NCBI GenBank assembly: GCA_009746045.1
Contig: RPFO01001284.1
Span: 1-64,000 of the forward strand
From: Mesostigma viride
Lineage: Eukaryota > Streptophyta > Mesostigmatophyceae > Mesostigmatales > Mesostigmataceae
Direction of reading: 5' to 3'
DNA: 64,000 nt
Shown: in pieces, positions 1 through 8,832 of the stretch
How positions within the stretch are numbered: the stretch's first letter is position 1
Layout: each line of letters begins with the position of its first letter
Notes under the pieces: model-generated
Databases searched by the model: none
What the model was told of the DNA's origin: nothing
What the model saw: only the letters and a program-made list of their open reading frames with translations
Program-made: the position numbers and the translations under genes

Positions 1-295
1 TGTGTTTCGCTGACGAGTCCGACGTGCGTCACGTCGGGATGCGCGGCCGCGGCGTCAAACAACACGCACTCCGCGCGCAAGATCGACGGATGGCCCCATC
101 GCGTTGTGATGACCGGCACCTCGACGGCCTTGCACTCCCGGACCCACCGCGCAACCTATCCGCGTCCTCTCCCTGGAACCGGGACGCGTGAACGAAGACC
201 CGCACCCGCCCGAGCGGGACCCCGGCCAGCCAATCTTTCCACACCCCTGCGGTGAAGAATGTCTTGTTGAGAAGGAAACAAATGGCCACCGCCAT
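1..295 (-). CDS. Glycosyltransferase of the core-2/I-branching (GT14-like) type, partial and frameshifted
   Basis: The reading frame starts at 295 and runs off the left edge. It encodes a short hydrophobic start, then WKDWLAGVPLGRVRVFVHAS, which resembles the IWe/yvyiH segment of GT14 enzymes. After a frame change near 145-165 it continues with TRWGHPSILRAECVLFDAA and ends near GLVSETH, matching the 'WG..S.v.A...L...A' and 'vLLSe..iPl' blocks of that family. Such enzymes transfer GlcNAc or xylose to glycans and are common in giant viruses. The frameshift sits in a G-rich stretch with no other stops around it, so it is either a recent lesion or a sequence error. The C-terminal half lies outside the window. 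Assignment is by motif resemblance only. Confidence 0.5.
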
Positions 296-363
296 TCAAG
301 GCCGCACCCCGTAGCGGACACAAAACTCGCAGGACGACGAACGAACATCGCCCGCACCGGTCA

Positions 364-883
364 TCACGACCGGTCGCCGATCGCGAGCGCTTGGCCGTCT
401 CGGTAGACGTGCGTCTTCGTGCGGACCTCCGACGCGTCCCGGACGAGTTTGAGATTGGCCTCGTTCAGGATGTAGCATCGGTATCGAACGGTGAACGATT
501 GGAGGATTTTTGGGGTTGAGATAGAATCGTATGTTTTTGTATGTGTAGGTACTGGCACACGTCACCGTGGTAACGTCCTGAGGATCGAACTCTTGGTCCC
601 CGATGACGACGCGGACCTTCACGTCGCAGTCGACTCCCCGCAAAACGTCGCACGTCGGCAGACGCGTCGCGGAGAAGACGTACTCGCCCGTTTTGTCGTC
701 GACCTCGAACGCGGCGAGGTTGTTGACGACATACGAGTGCTCGGGCTCGTAGACGACTGCCTGGGTCCACCCCTCGCCCACCTCCGTGCGCGGCGGAGTC
801 GTCAGGACCTGCAACGCGTCCGTGTAGGTGCCCGGGCCGAGCTCGTACACGGGGAGGCTGTCCAGGAACTGGTCGATATCCAT
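364..883 (-). CDS. Hypothetical protein, frameshifted
   Basis: Starts at ATG 883 (MDIDQFLDSLPVYELG). The first ~125 residues run in one frame through a beta-rich, acidic sequence to the segment YLNPKNPP. The coding sense then continues in another frame (FTVRYRCYILNEANLKLV) to a stop at 364. The switch coincides with a C4A5 run near 505-515. The full product would be about 170 residues with no signal peptide, membrane segment or motif I recognise. It is followed, in the same orientation, by the glycosyltransferase fragment 69 bases on, a spacing typical of compact viral genomes. Function unknown. Confidence 0.55.
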
Positions 884-932
884 ACTTACGTCGGAGTAAC
901 GACGCGAGTTTATTCGACCGCCAATAGACGCG

Positions 933-1694
933 CTACTTCTGCTTCTTCTTCTTCTTGGCCGGTGGCTCTTCGAACGTCTTCGCGACTGTCAGGTCGATCA
1001 CCTCCCGTTGCGCCTTGGTCACGCGCCCGACTCGGACGGACTCGCACGACGCCAGCACGTCCGTCAGCCGTCCCTCCATGTCCACAAAGTCCCCGTTATC
1101 GTGCCCCGTCGCCTTGAGACCGTACTGATTGTAATACCGCACGAGATCCTCGTTGTCCCGTACCAGACACGCCACTCTCCTCAGTTTCGCCATATCGTTC
1201 TTCGCGAACGCGTCTTTCAAGCTCGCGTACGTGTTCTCGTACTTCCGCAGCAGATAGTAAATCTTGGCTTTCGACCACCCGTTGTATACACTCTCGTCCG
1301 GGCATTGCGCACCGGCCGCTTCTAGTTCCACTATGGCCGTTCGGCGGTCCTTCATCATCGGCGCCAGCAAAGACATGCCATAACACAACAACTTGCGACC
1401 GACGCCTCGGAACGTCGCAATCTCCTCCTTCGAAGCGTCCCCCGGAAATTCCTTCGCAAGCACGCTGAACCAACTGATGTGGATCCTGTTGCGTTCGGGA
1501 TACGCTTCTAACATAACCTCTACCAAATTGCGAGTCGGGTGAGCCCTCACCAACCGCGAGTCGTACGTCGGAGGGACGAGCACGTCAACCCGCAAGGCTT
1601 TATACCCGCCTCTATCGGCGAACGAACGCGTCACACGCAGACTCCTCCCCTTGAGCGTGGGGAGATCTAGGCCCGTCACTTCTGTTTCCTCCAT
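933..1694 (-). CDS. GNAT-like protein with basic C-terminus
   Basis: The likely start is ATG 1694 (MEETEVTG). An in-frame ATG at 1718 exists but falls in the AT-rich promoter-like stretch AACAATAAAG. The ~253-residue product has TFRGVGRKLLCYGMSLL, resembling the acetyl-CoA pyrophosphate-binding motif A of GCN5-type acetyltransferases. Further on comes IVELEAA, then YYNQYGLKATG, like the motif-B 'yY...GF' block. The last ~15 residues are a lysine-rich tail (EEPPAKKKKKQK) that could act as a nuclear localisation signal. The order of these blocks fits a GNAT fold, but the long insertion between them is unusual, so the family call is tentative. The frame is intact, unlike most of its neighbours. 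Confidence 0.5.
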   Translation of the reverse strand: MEETEVTGLDLPTLKGRSLRVTRSFADRGGYKALRVDVLVPPTYDSRLVRAHPTRNLVEVMLEAYPERNRIHISWFSVLAKEFPGDASKEEIATFRGVGRKLLCYGMSLLAPMMKDRRTAIVELEAAGAQCPDESVYNGWSKAKIYYLLRKYENTYASLKDAFAKNDMAKLRRVACLVRDNEDLVRYYNQYGLKATGHDNGDFVDMEGRLTDVLASCESVRVGRVTKAQREVIDLTVAKTFEEPPAKKKKKQK

Positions 1695-1748
1695 AATTGA
1701 GCACTTTATTGTTACCATGCGATTTTAAGTTATATTTTCAAACAAGTC

Positions 1749-1768
1749 CTTTATTCATAATAATAAAG
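1749..1768 (-). terminator. 3'-end hairpin/polyadenylation signal after the MYND gene
   Basis: Inverted repeat CTTTATT / AATAAAG with a 6-base loop, only 7 bases beyond the stop codon at 1775. On the minus strand it contains AATAAAG. Palindromic 3' ends of this kind mark transcript ends in several giant viruses. Confidence 0.45.
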
Positions 1769-1774
1769 TTACGT

Positions 1775-2796
1775 TTACAACATCACAAGCTCGTCTCCCA
1801 TAGAGACCTTCCACTCGTGGGGGCACCGGAGAGGCGGCACACCGCCGCCACTGTGGTAAAGGGCGTGGGCGCTCTTGATGCACTTGTCCAGGTTGGCCCG
1901 CGACCTCCGCAAAACATCGCAATCGTGCGAGGTCACGGAGCAGACCGCCGAACAGAAGACCGCGTCCTTGCAGACGCACAGTCGCCGCTCCTCGCCCCTG
2001 GTCAACTTCTTTCCGCAATAGTGTCCCAGGCAGACGGGCGCCGAAAGCTCGCCGCTCGCGTTCACGCGCGTCCAAGTGCGAAAGGGGGGACCGCGGGCTC
2101 CGGATTCTTCTCCATCCACTTGTCCGACTTTGGTTTCGTCATGAGCTCGGACACCCACATCTTCCGGCGGGAGTCCGCCGGGTCCGCGAAACAGAACGCC
2201 ACGACGAACTCGGTCTGGTCGTTGTACATCATCGCGCGCCAGTAGGTCTGAAGACACGCCTCCCTCAGCTCGCCCGCCGTCACCCAGTCGACGATCACCG
2301 ACCTAGCCGCCTGCGTCAGGTGATGGACGCGAATCAACAGGGCGCCGCGGCCATAGCCGTCGTGCATCTCCTTGCACTCCTCGAGCACGCGGTCGAAGTG
2401 GGCGTGCAGATGCCTCCACACGTTGGAGACGGCGAGGCGATGGCGGGCGCCGGAACTCGAGACTTGCCTGGCGACGTCAGTGACCGCCTGCGACCGCGGC
2501 CGGAGGATGCCGGCGATCCAACCGTCCAGACGATTGCGGGCGATGACGACCTTGCGCTCGTTGGCGGGGACCTCGCCGCGAGACACTCGTATATCGTCCT
2601 CGAGGAAGGAGCCAGCGTCGAACAGGGACTCGCCGATATCAACGACCTTCTTACACACCGGCAACTCGATGCCGTCCGACGCCCGATCCGGCGATGGCTG
2701 TTTTTTCGATTCGACACAACTCATTTTCAAAGGCTTTTTTTGGACCAAATGGATGTATTTTTTCAACGAAGGGATCTTCTTTAAAATGTGTTTCAT
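1775..2796 (-). CDS. MYND zinc-finger protein, frameshifted
   Basis: The start is taken as ATG 2796 (MKHILKKIPSLKK), about 80 bases below a TATA-like GGAATAAATGG at ~2870-2880. A possible upstream GTG start at 2862 is less likely. The N-terminal ~225 residues are unrecognised (basic start, then an alpha-rich middle with RHLHAHFDRVLEECKEMH). At a C6 run near 2085-2091 the frame changes, and the product then continues with CLGHYCGKKLTRGEERRLCVC and a C-x3-C, H-x-C ending, a MYND-type zinc cluster that usually mediates protein-protein contacts. Total about 340 residues if joined. It stops at 1775, just before a 3' hairpin. It may belong with the MYND gene at 9947, although the N-terminal parts are not obviously alike. 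Confidence 0.6.
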
Positions 2797-2894
2797 GGAG
2801 CCGACTAGCTGGCTGAGAGACTGATAGTATTTGAGACGAGACCTCCCCTCTCTCCGCCGCACCGGCCATTTATTCCCACCCCAACCGACATCTC

Positions 2895-2940
2895 GCGCTC
2901 TGATTGGCTACCTACAACTCCTCTCTGATTGGCCAACGAC
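2895..2940 (-). promoter_or_regulatory. Double CCAATCAG promoter block of the MYND gene
   Basis: On the minus strand two CCAATCAGAG boxes (CCAAT at 2928-2932 and 2903-2907) lie 25 bases apart, then a TATA-like AATAAATGG, then the start at 2796. The block begins 10 bases after the end of the upstream KilA-like gene. The same arrangement recurs at 3907-3950. Confidence 0.55.
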
Positions 2941-2943
2941 ACG

Positions 2944-3829
2944 TCACGGCGCGTCGGCCAGACGACCCGCCGACGGTTCGGCCGCAATGGCCGTGCGCGA
3001 CTCGCGGGTGAGTCGCTGATTCAGCCGCATGACCTTGACGTTCTCCTGGATGCACTGCTCGTCGGCGCGCGCGTCGTGAAGTCCGGTCGCCTTGAACACG
3101 GGTTCCAGCAAGTCCCGCTTGCGCTTCGCGACACTGACCGGATTCTGGCCCGTCTTCCTGATCTCCTCCGCCTCCAGCACCTGGATGAAGTTCATCCCGG
3201 CGCTCTGCACGTTCGTCAGCAGGTCGCGGGCCGAGACTCGCGCGTTGTACATCGCGCGGAGCTCGACGGAGGTCTTGCCCGTGACCGCCAGATTGTTCGT
3301 GTCGTGGACCACCGGGTACAGCAGCCCACTCCCCTTGTGGGTATCGGTGTACCCCTTGATCGCTTCGTTCAGGTCGCGCGTAGACAGACAGCTCTTGATG
3401 CGCTGGTGCTGCTGCAGCCTCTCGAGCGCGGTCTCGTTCCCGTCGGCGGCGTCCGCCCGCTGCAAAATGTCCTCCGCCAACGTCCGGTCGGCCCTCAGGT
3501 ATCGCTCGAGGAGGACGGACACCTGCTCGCGGAACTTGGCCGCGATCTTGCCGGGGAGCAACATCAGATGCGTGTCAACCCCTGACGGTCGGTCACCGGG
3601 GTGTCTCGCTGCCTGGCCCGGGGAATTTCCAGAGATAACAGGTTGTTACTACTTCGGGATTGGCTCCTACTAGGCGTTTCCAATACATTGCTGGGTTGAC
3701 TAGACCGACGGCATCCATCGCGTCCAACACGGAGATTCTGCCATCTTCCGTCACGCGGATCTTTCCTTCAAAACGAGGGTCGTCCTCCGCCCCGTCCGCG
3801 GGCGTCAGGTACCTCACGATGGCAGCCAT
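2944..3829 (-). CDS. KilA-N/BRO-N-like DNA-binding protein, doubly frameshifted
   Basis: Starts at ATG 3829 (MAAIVRYLTP). Residues ~30-65 carry ISVLDAMDAV...NPAMYWKRL and the segment CYLWKFPG. Then, in a second frame, comes RQRDTPVTDRQGLTRI, and in a third MLLPGKIAAKFREQVSVLLERYL. The order 'W..FpG.GQ..TPVt....lLPGk.Aa.fR' is the signature of the KilA-N/BRO-N-like domain found in giant viruses and in some algae and fungi. The two frame changes, ~30 codons apart, compensate neither stop nor loss of motif, so the domain is recognisable throughout. The C-terminal ~130 residues are helical and unassigned, ending at 2944. Such proteins are thought to bind DNA and act in regulation. Confidence 0.6.
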
Positions 3830-3872
3830 GATACACCCAGCGAGAGAAAAACGCTCCTCTCGCGACCGATGA

Positions 3873-3967
3873 TCGTTCTTAAACTGTTACCGGCCGACAT
3901 CCGACGTTCTGATTGGTCGCCGACATACTCCTCTCTGATTGGTCCGCCGAGATCGTGTCGGTTCACC
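3873..3967. promoter_or_regulatory. Divergent promoter between KilA-like and ADP-ribosyltransferase genes
   Basis: Two ATTGG/CCAAT boxes at 3912-3916 and 3938-3942, 26 bases apart, lie between the divergent starts at 3829 and 4063. A TATA-like TTTAAGAAC (minus strand, 3876-3884) is ~50 bases above the KilA-like start. The segment 3921-3967 is repeated almost exactly at 5519-5565 in front of the Rieske gene (about 44 of 47 bases equal by eye). Confidence 0.55.
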
Positions 3968-4062
3968 GGGACGGGTACCGAACGGGTGGAACCCGTGATT
4001 GTAATCCAATCTTTTCACTCTTATCTTGTGTATTATTAACCCGTCATCTATATGTAAACGCG

Positions 4063-5510
4063 ATGGCGTCGAAGACGACGAAGAAGACCCTCACGCAGGA
4101 AGAACGCATGCAACTCCTCGGGCGGACGATCCGCGCCAGGTTGGACAGGAAATACGCGGACAAGAGACACAAGCGATTCTGCGAAGAGGCAGCGAAAGAG
4201 GACGATGACACCCCTCTCCTCTCCCCATTTGGCCATTTCACGGGGACCATCACGATTCCGTACATGTCGCTCGAGGGGTGCGATTACGACTCGTTGGCGC
4301 GAGACAATATGCGGTGGTCGGGGACGAACTCCGACGGCTCTCTCAAGACCATCCAGCTGAAGGTGGAATGGAACACCCTTTACGACAATCGGGACGAACT
4401 CCGTTTCGTGCGGAAAAACGCCCACGACCCGCGCGAGATCATCGACGAGGAATGGTACTTCAAGTCGTACCAGTACCTCGGCAGTCTGTCGAAGGAGGAC
4501 CTGTTGCTCTTGCGGTCCTACTCGCACGTGGGAGATGGGTACGTCAACGGCAACGACGCAAAGGTCACGCGGCACCACACCATACAGATGAGTGGGTTTA
4601 ATCCGTACACCGCGGACGTGGATATGAACGGGACCCCTCTGTGGGTGCCTCTTTGCATGTTCATCAGGAGGTATAAAGGTTTGCCCACCTCGTACGCGAG
4701 TTTGTGGAGGCGAATGCCTGAAATGCGAGACTTTATGAAGCTGGTAGACATGTTCGAGTCGTACCAAACGGGAGACCCCGACACCGGACACGACCATGCG
4801 TGGGCGGTAATGTCTTATTTTAAAAAACTCCCCGACACCCTTTCCGAGAGTGAGAAGGAGGACTTTGGATTATCAGCCATCATAGCCGTGATCGCGGAGA
4901 GCACAGTGAACGATGAGGAGCACTTGAAACTCAGGTTGTGCACGTGGCTGCTCACGTTCCTTTCCACGGAATTCATTGTGGAAAAGATCGTCCCCTTTTA
5001 CCGCAAGAAGCTGTTCAAACTGGTGCAAAACGCCCCGCGCGTCACGAGGCCTTTCACGGTCTTCCGCGGCACTAGAGACGATTACTATCTGAAGGGCGCG
5101 AAGAATAGGGTGTACGTCAACCCGTACTGCGTCTCGACGTCTCTGTCTGTGGATCACATACGCAAATCCCCCTTGTTCACGTCGAACAAGTGCTGCGTTT
5201 CGGTGATCCGATTGGTGAGGGGCTGTCCGGCGCTGCTTTTCTGGCCAGTGAGTCTGTACGGCACGAGCGAATTCGAGATCCTGCTCCCGCCGGGCACCGC
5301 GTACTTGATCAAGTACTCGGCGATGCAGAAATGGGCGCCGACCGCGTACAACCCGCAGACCCTCACGAAGGAATCGGTGTGCAAAAACGTGCCAGACGGC
5401 GAGGGTGCGGGGAAAAAGACTTCCTACGTGTACGTCGCGGACGGGAAGACGCTGACCGACACGACATTGCGACCACGACTAGCGGTTGAACACTCGTGGC
5501 GGGCGGCGCT
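4063..5510 (+). CDS. ADP-ribosyltransferase-fold protein (R-S-ExE type)
   Basis: Start ATG 4063 (MASKTTKKTLTQEERMQL); coding sense fades after ~5500. Residues 1-300 are unassigned. The C-terminal part holds the three blocks of arginine-type mono-ADP-ribosyltransferases in order and spacing: Arg335 in FTVFRG, the Ser-Thr-Ser block 358-360 (VSTSLS), and Glu403/Glu405 in SEFEILLPPGT. Enzymes of this fold transfer ADP-ribose from NAD to arginine of target proteins; members occur in bacterial effectors, animals and viruses. No secretion signal is visible, so an intracellular role is likelier. The frame has no stop before the next gene's ATG at 5611, giving an apparent fusion across what looks like that gene's promoter. 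The authentic stop was probably lost by an indel. Catalytic activity is inferred from motifs only. Confidence 0.68.
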
Positions 5511-5518
5511 GGCGCGTC

Positions 5519-5580
5519 CGACATACTTTTCTCTGATTGGTCCGCCGAGATCGTGTCGGTTCGCCGATCGCTTAAAAGGC
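5519..5580 (+). promoter_or_regulatory. Promoter of the Rieske gene, inside an open frame
   Basis: Near-copy of the block at 3921-3967, including one CTCTGATTGG box (5531-5540), followed by TATA-like CTTAAAAGG at 5571-5579 and the ATG at 5611. It is translated in frame only because the preceding gene lacks a stop. Confidence 0.55.
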
Positions 5581-5610
5581 CCTCGACAATTTCTCCGCAA
5601 ACAGCAACCG

Positions 5611-6636
5611 ATGGCGACCGCAGTGCACTTTCGCGTGGGGGCGCCGAGGCCGGCTCGACCGTTGGTCGCGGCCCACGAGGTCCCCGACAAGTGGGTGTGC
5701 GTCGGGCGCAAGTCTCGCGAGCCCAAGGTCACGAAGCTGTACAACGAGGAGATCCTGCTGTACAACCACCGCCAGCGGGACGAGACGCTCGCCGTGCGGA
5801 ACGTGTGTCCCCACCGCGGGGCGCGTCTGTCCCACAATTGCAAGGTGGATGACGGGTGCATCCGTTGCGCGTACCACGGGATGTACTGGGGCAAGGAGAA
5901 CAACGGGGACAACTACCTCGACACGAAGGAGGATGCGGACCTGGTCTGGGTGAACGCCGGCATGGGCGACGGAGAGTCGTCTCCGCCGACGATGCCGGAG
6001 TTCACCGAGGACGGGTACCGGACGTTTTCGTACCCGACGCGCATCCGCGGGCACCCGATGATCGTCATGGAGAACCTGTTGGACCACGTGCACCTCCAGC
6101 ACGTCCACAAGGTGAAGATCGTGGACGTGAAGGGCGCCGACGTCACGACGGAGACGGGCGGTCTCTTCACGGGAAAGAGCGTGTACAGCTACCCGGTGGC
6201 GGCCGAGTCCGTGGGCCGCGTGCTGCTGGGCCTCATGCCGAAGGAGGGCCGGGACGCGAAGGCGCCTCCGAAAGGGTCGATGTCGGTGACGGTCGAGAAC
6301 GAGTTCTTCCTCCCGTATACCGCGAGCCTGCGATTCTGGATTTCCGGACACGAGAAGCCCGCATTCGTCTTGTGGTTCAGCGTGCAGCCCTACGAGTCCA
6401 ACGAGTCCCTCGTCACGTGCCGTGTGTCCCGCAACATCCTGACGGACCCCGCGTGGGACTTCCTGTTCTGGCTGATCAACGTTCTGCCGCTGAAGGAGGA
6501 CGACGACATCGTCGCGAACGTGGTGACGGAGGATTGGTGGCGCAATCGCCTGACGATGGGCGACGCGTTCGTGAAGTTGTACAGGGACCGGATGAAGAAG
6601 GTCTACGGGATCATGTGCCCGGAGCCCTTTGCCTGA
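5611..6636 (+). CDS. Rieske-type non-haem iron oxygenase (pheophorbide a oxygenase-like)
   Basis: 341 residues from ATG 5611. The Rieske [2Fe-2S] ligands are Cys66-x-His68 and Cys86-x2-His89 (CPHRG ... CAYHG). The mononuclear iron site is Asn155-x2-Asp158-x2-His161-x4-His166 (ENLLDHVHLQHVH). This layout matches the PaO/vanillate-demethylase branch of Rieske oxygenases, which use electrons from ferredoxin to hydroxylate aromatic or porphyrin-like rings. Plant PaO and TIC55 are longer, with a transit peptide, C-terminal membrane segments and a CxxC motif; none of these is seen here, so a soluble enzyme is expected. The N-terminus has no clear targeting signal. Substrate cannot be told. The frame is intact and in line with the ADP-ribosyltransferase gene upstream. 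A host-derived gene captured by a virus is one explanation. Confidence 0.78.
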   Translation: MATAVHFRVGAPRPARPLVAAHEVPDKWVCVGRKSREPKVTKLYNEEILLYNHRQRDETLAVRNVCPHRGARLSHNCKVDDGCIRCAYHGMYWGKENNGDNYLDTKEDADLVWVNAGMGDGESSPPTMPEFTEDGYRTFSYPTRIRGHPMIVMENLLDHVHLQHVHKVKIVDVKGADVTTETGGLFTGKSVYSYPVAAESVGRVLLGLMPKEGRDAKAPPKGSMSVTVENEFFLPYTASLRFWISGHEKPAFVLWFSVQPYESNESLVTCRVSRNILTDPAWDFLFWLINVLPLKEDDDIVANVVTEDWWRNRLTMGDAFVKLYRDRMKKVYGIMCPEPFA

Positions 6637-6700
6637 GTTTTGGACGCGCCCTTCTTCGCCCCCCTCCGCCCGCGGGTGGCGGTGCGGTGTGTTGAGTCGT

Positions 6701-6729
6701 ATATACGGATCCGTATATTGTTAATAAAG
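6701..6729 (+). terminator. Palindrome plus AATAAA after the Rieske gene
   Basis: A perfect 18-base palindrome, ATATACGGATCCGTATAT (6701-6718), lies 65 bases after the stop and is followed at once by TTAATAAAG. It fits a palindromic 3'-end signal. Confidence 0.5.
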
Positions 6730-6863
6730 TTTGTTGGGTTGGTCCGTCTCTGCGTGCGCGCGTGTGTGTTGGATCGCGGCCCCGCGGCTTGTGTCCCCCT
6801 CCCCGTCCCGTCCCCGGCCCCGCGCCGGAGCGGTTCGGGCTGTCCCCCACGGCACTGGCCGTC

Positions 6864-7584
6864 TCCCACGGCAAACGAAAAGTTTGAAAAGTTCGGGCGA
6901 ACAGGATAGCCCGAACTTTTCAGGATAGCCCGAACTTTTCAGAGCCTCCCACGCGAAAACGAAAAGTTTTGAAAAGTTTTGGCTCTGATTCCCACGGCAA
7001 ATGAAAAGTTTGAAAAGTTCGGGCTATGGTTCGGGCGAACGCAAAATCGCCCGAACCGCCAACTTAGTTCCCACTGGCGGGGGTGTGCACGGGTAGGGGT
7101 GTGTATATCCTTAGTGTTGGTTTGCTAACACATAAAATATTGGTATGGTTGCTAACACATATTATTATGGGTATGGTTGCTAACACATAAAATATAGGTA
7201 GGGTTGCTAACACATATTATTATGGGTATGGCTGTATACAGGGTAGTGTGTAGTTGTAAATAATATGTGTTAGGAAGTGTGTTAGAATAATATGTGTTAG
7301 GAAGCATGTGCAATATTTTATGTGTTAGGAAAGGAAGGTAGAGTATATACGAAAGTGCGGTGCACCCCGTCCGGTGGGGACTAAGTTGGCGGTTCGTGCT
7401 ATATTTCGTTCGCCCGAACCTTCGCCCGAACTTTTCAAACTTTTCATTTGCCGTGGGACTCAGAGCCAAAACTTTTCAAAAGTTTTGGTTTTCCCGTGTG
7501 AGGTTTTGAAAAGTTCGGGCTATCGCGAAAAGTTCGGGCGAACAGGATAGCCCGAACTTTTCAAACTTTTCATTTTCCGTGGGA
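6864..7584. repeat. Large foldback (inverted-repeat) element, copy 1
   Basis: Two arms (about 6864-7090 and 7360-7584) are inverted copies of each other over ~225 bases. They carry repeated AGCCCGAACTTTTC boxes, a GAAAAGTTTTGGCTCTGA block and CCAACTTAGT. The 270-base centre is AT-rich with TAACACATA repeats on its left half and TATGTGTTA on its right, so the whole is a ~720-base palindrome. It lies between the convergent Rieske and RING-like genes. No open frame and no transposase is seen, so it could be a non-autonomous foldback/MITE or a structural element. Confidence 0.7.
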
Positions 7585-7972
7585 TTCGTCGAGTGTCGTG
7601 GGGGATAGCCCGAACCGTTCGCCCGAACCGTTCGCCCGAACGGTTCGCCCGCCCCGCCCGGCGGTGTGCGTCCGCTTTCCGGCGTCCGCGCGCCGACTCG
7701 GCACTTACTCGACCCGGATTCGGCCCGCGGGGCGTGGAGGGTCCGCGGGCGCCTGTCACGTGCCGTAACCGTCGGCTGCTGGCCCGCGGCTGTCGGAACC
7801 GGCGCCTGTCGGCCCGCGCAGTCCCGTGCCCCGGTGACTGCTGGCGCCTGTCACAGACGGCACTTACTGCTGGCGGCGGTCACCTGTCGGATCTTGCAGC
7901 TACTAGCCCGCGCCTGTCAGTCGCGGCACCCCTCAGCCCGCGCCTGTCGTCCCGCGCGGTCCCATGCATAGC

Positions 7973-8656
7973 TGACTACTGGCGTCTGTCACCTATGCGA
8001 GTTGATGCTGGCGTCTGTCACCCACGCGAGTAGCTGCTGGCGCCCGTCACCTATGCGATTTGCTGCTGGCGTCTGTCACCTATGCGAGTTGATGCTGGCG
8101 TCTGTCACCCACGCGAGTAGCTGCTGGCGCCCGTCACCTATGCGAGTTGCTGCTGGCGCCCGTCACCCATGCGAGTTACTGCTGGCGCCCGTCACCTATG
8201 CGAGTTGCTGCTGGCGCCCGTCACCCACGCGAGTTGCTGCTGGCGCCCGTCACCCGTGCGAGTTGCTGCTGGCGCCCGTCACCCATGCGAGTTGATGCTG
8301 GCGTCTGTCACCCATGCGAGTTGATGCTGGCGTCTGTCACCCACGCGAGTTGCTGCTGGCGTCTGTCACCCACGCGAGTCGCTGCTGGCGCCCGTCACCC
8401 ATGCGAGTTGCTGCTGGCGTCTGTCACCCACGCGAGTTACTGCTGGCGCCCGTCACCCATACGAGTTGCTGCTGGCGCCCGTCACCCGTGCGAGTTGCTG
8501 CTGGCGCCCGTCACCCACGCGAGTTGCTGCTGGCGTCTGTCACCCACGCGAGTTACTGCTGGCGCCCGTCACCCATGCGAGTTGCTGCTGGCGCCCGTCA
8601 CCCATGCGAGTTGCTGCTGGCGCCCGTCACCCATGCGAGTTGCTGCTGGCGTCTGA
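7973..8656. repeat. 29-bp tandem array, ~23 copies
   Basis: Unit of 29 bases reading CTGCTGGCGCCCGTCACC then CATGCGAGTTG, with a few variants (CCCGTC/TCTGTC, CACGC/CATGC/TATGC). More degenerate copies extend back to ~7757. Because 29 is not a multiple of three, each frame cycles through the same three peptides, and the apparent open frames here are not genes. Related GGCGCCTGTCAC pieces are found at 10979 and 18254. Confidence 0.8.
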
Positions 8657-8832
8657 CACCTGCTATAACCAGCGCCTGTCAGCCCGCCGCCTGTCTGATC
8701 CGGCGCCTGTCGGCCCGCGCGTGCTGCCGGGGCTTCTAAGTCCGCGAGTCCGCGCCGCCGGGCTATCTATGTGGGGCTCATTGTGGGGACTTTATAAGGA
8801 AAACAATCCAAGCTTTATTAGTACTGCACCAT

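Noticed and set aside
3913-4062. Upstream extension of the ADP-ribosyltransferase frame from a TTG
   Set aside because: It translates the CCAAT promoter block; the ATG at 4063 has a better context and agrees with the divergent promoter.
7973-8656. CRISPR-like array
   Set aside because: Units follow each other directly with no unique spacers, in a eukaryotic setting; it is a plain tandem repeat.
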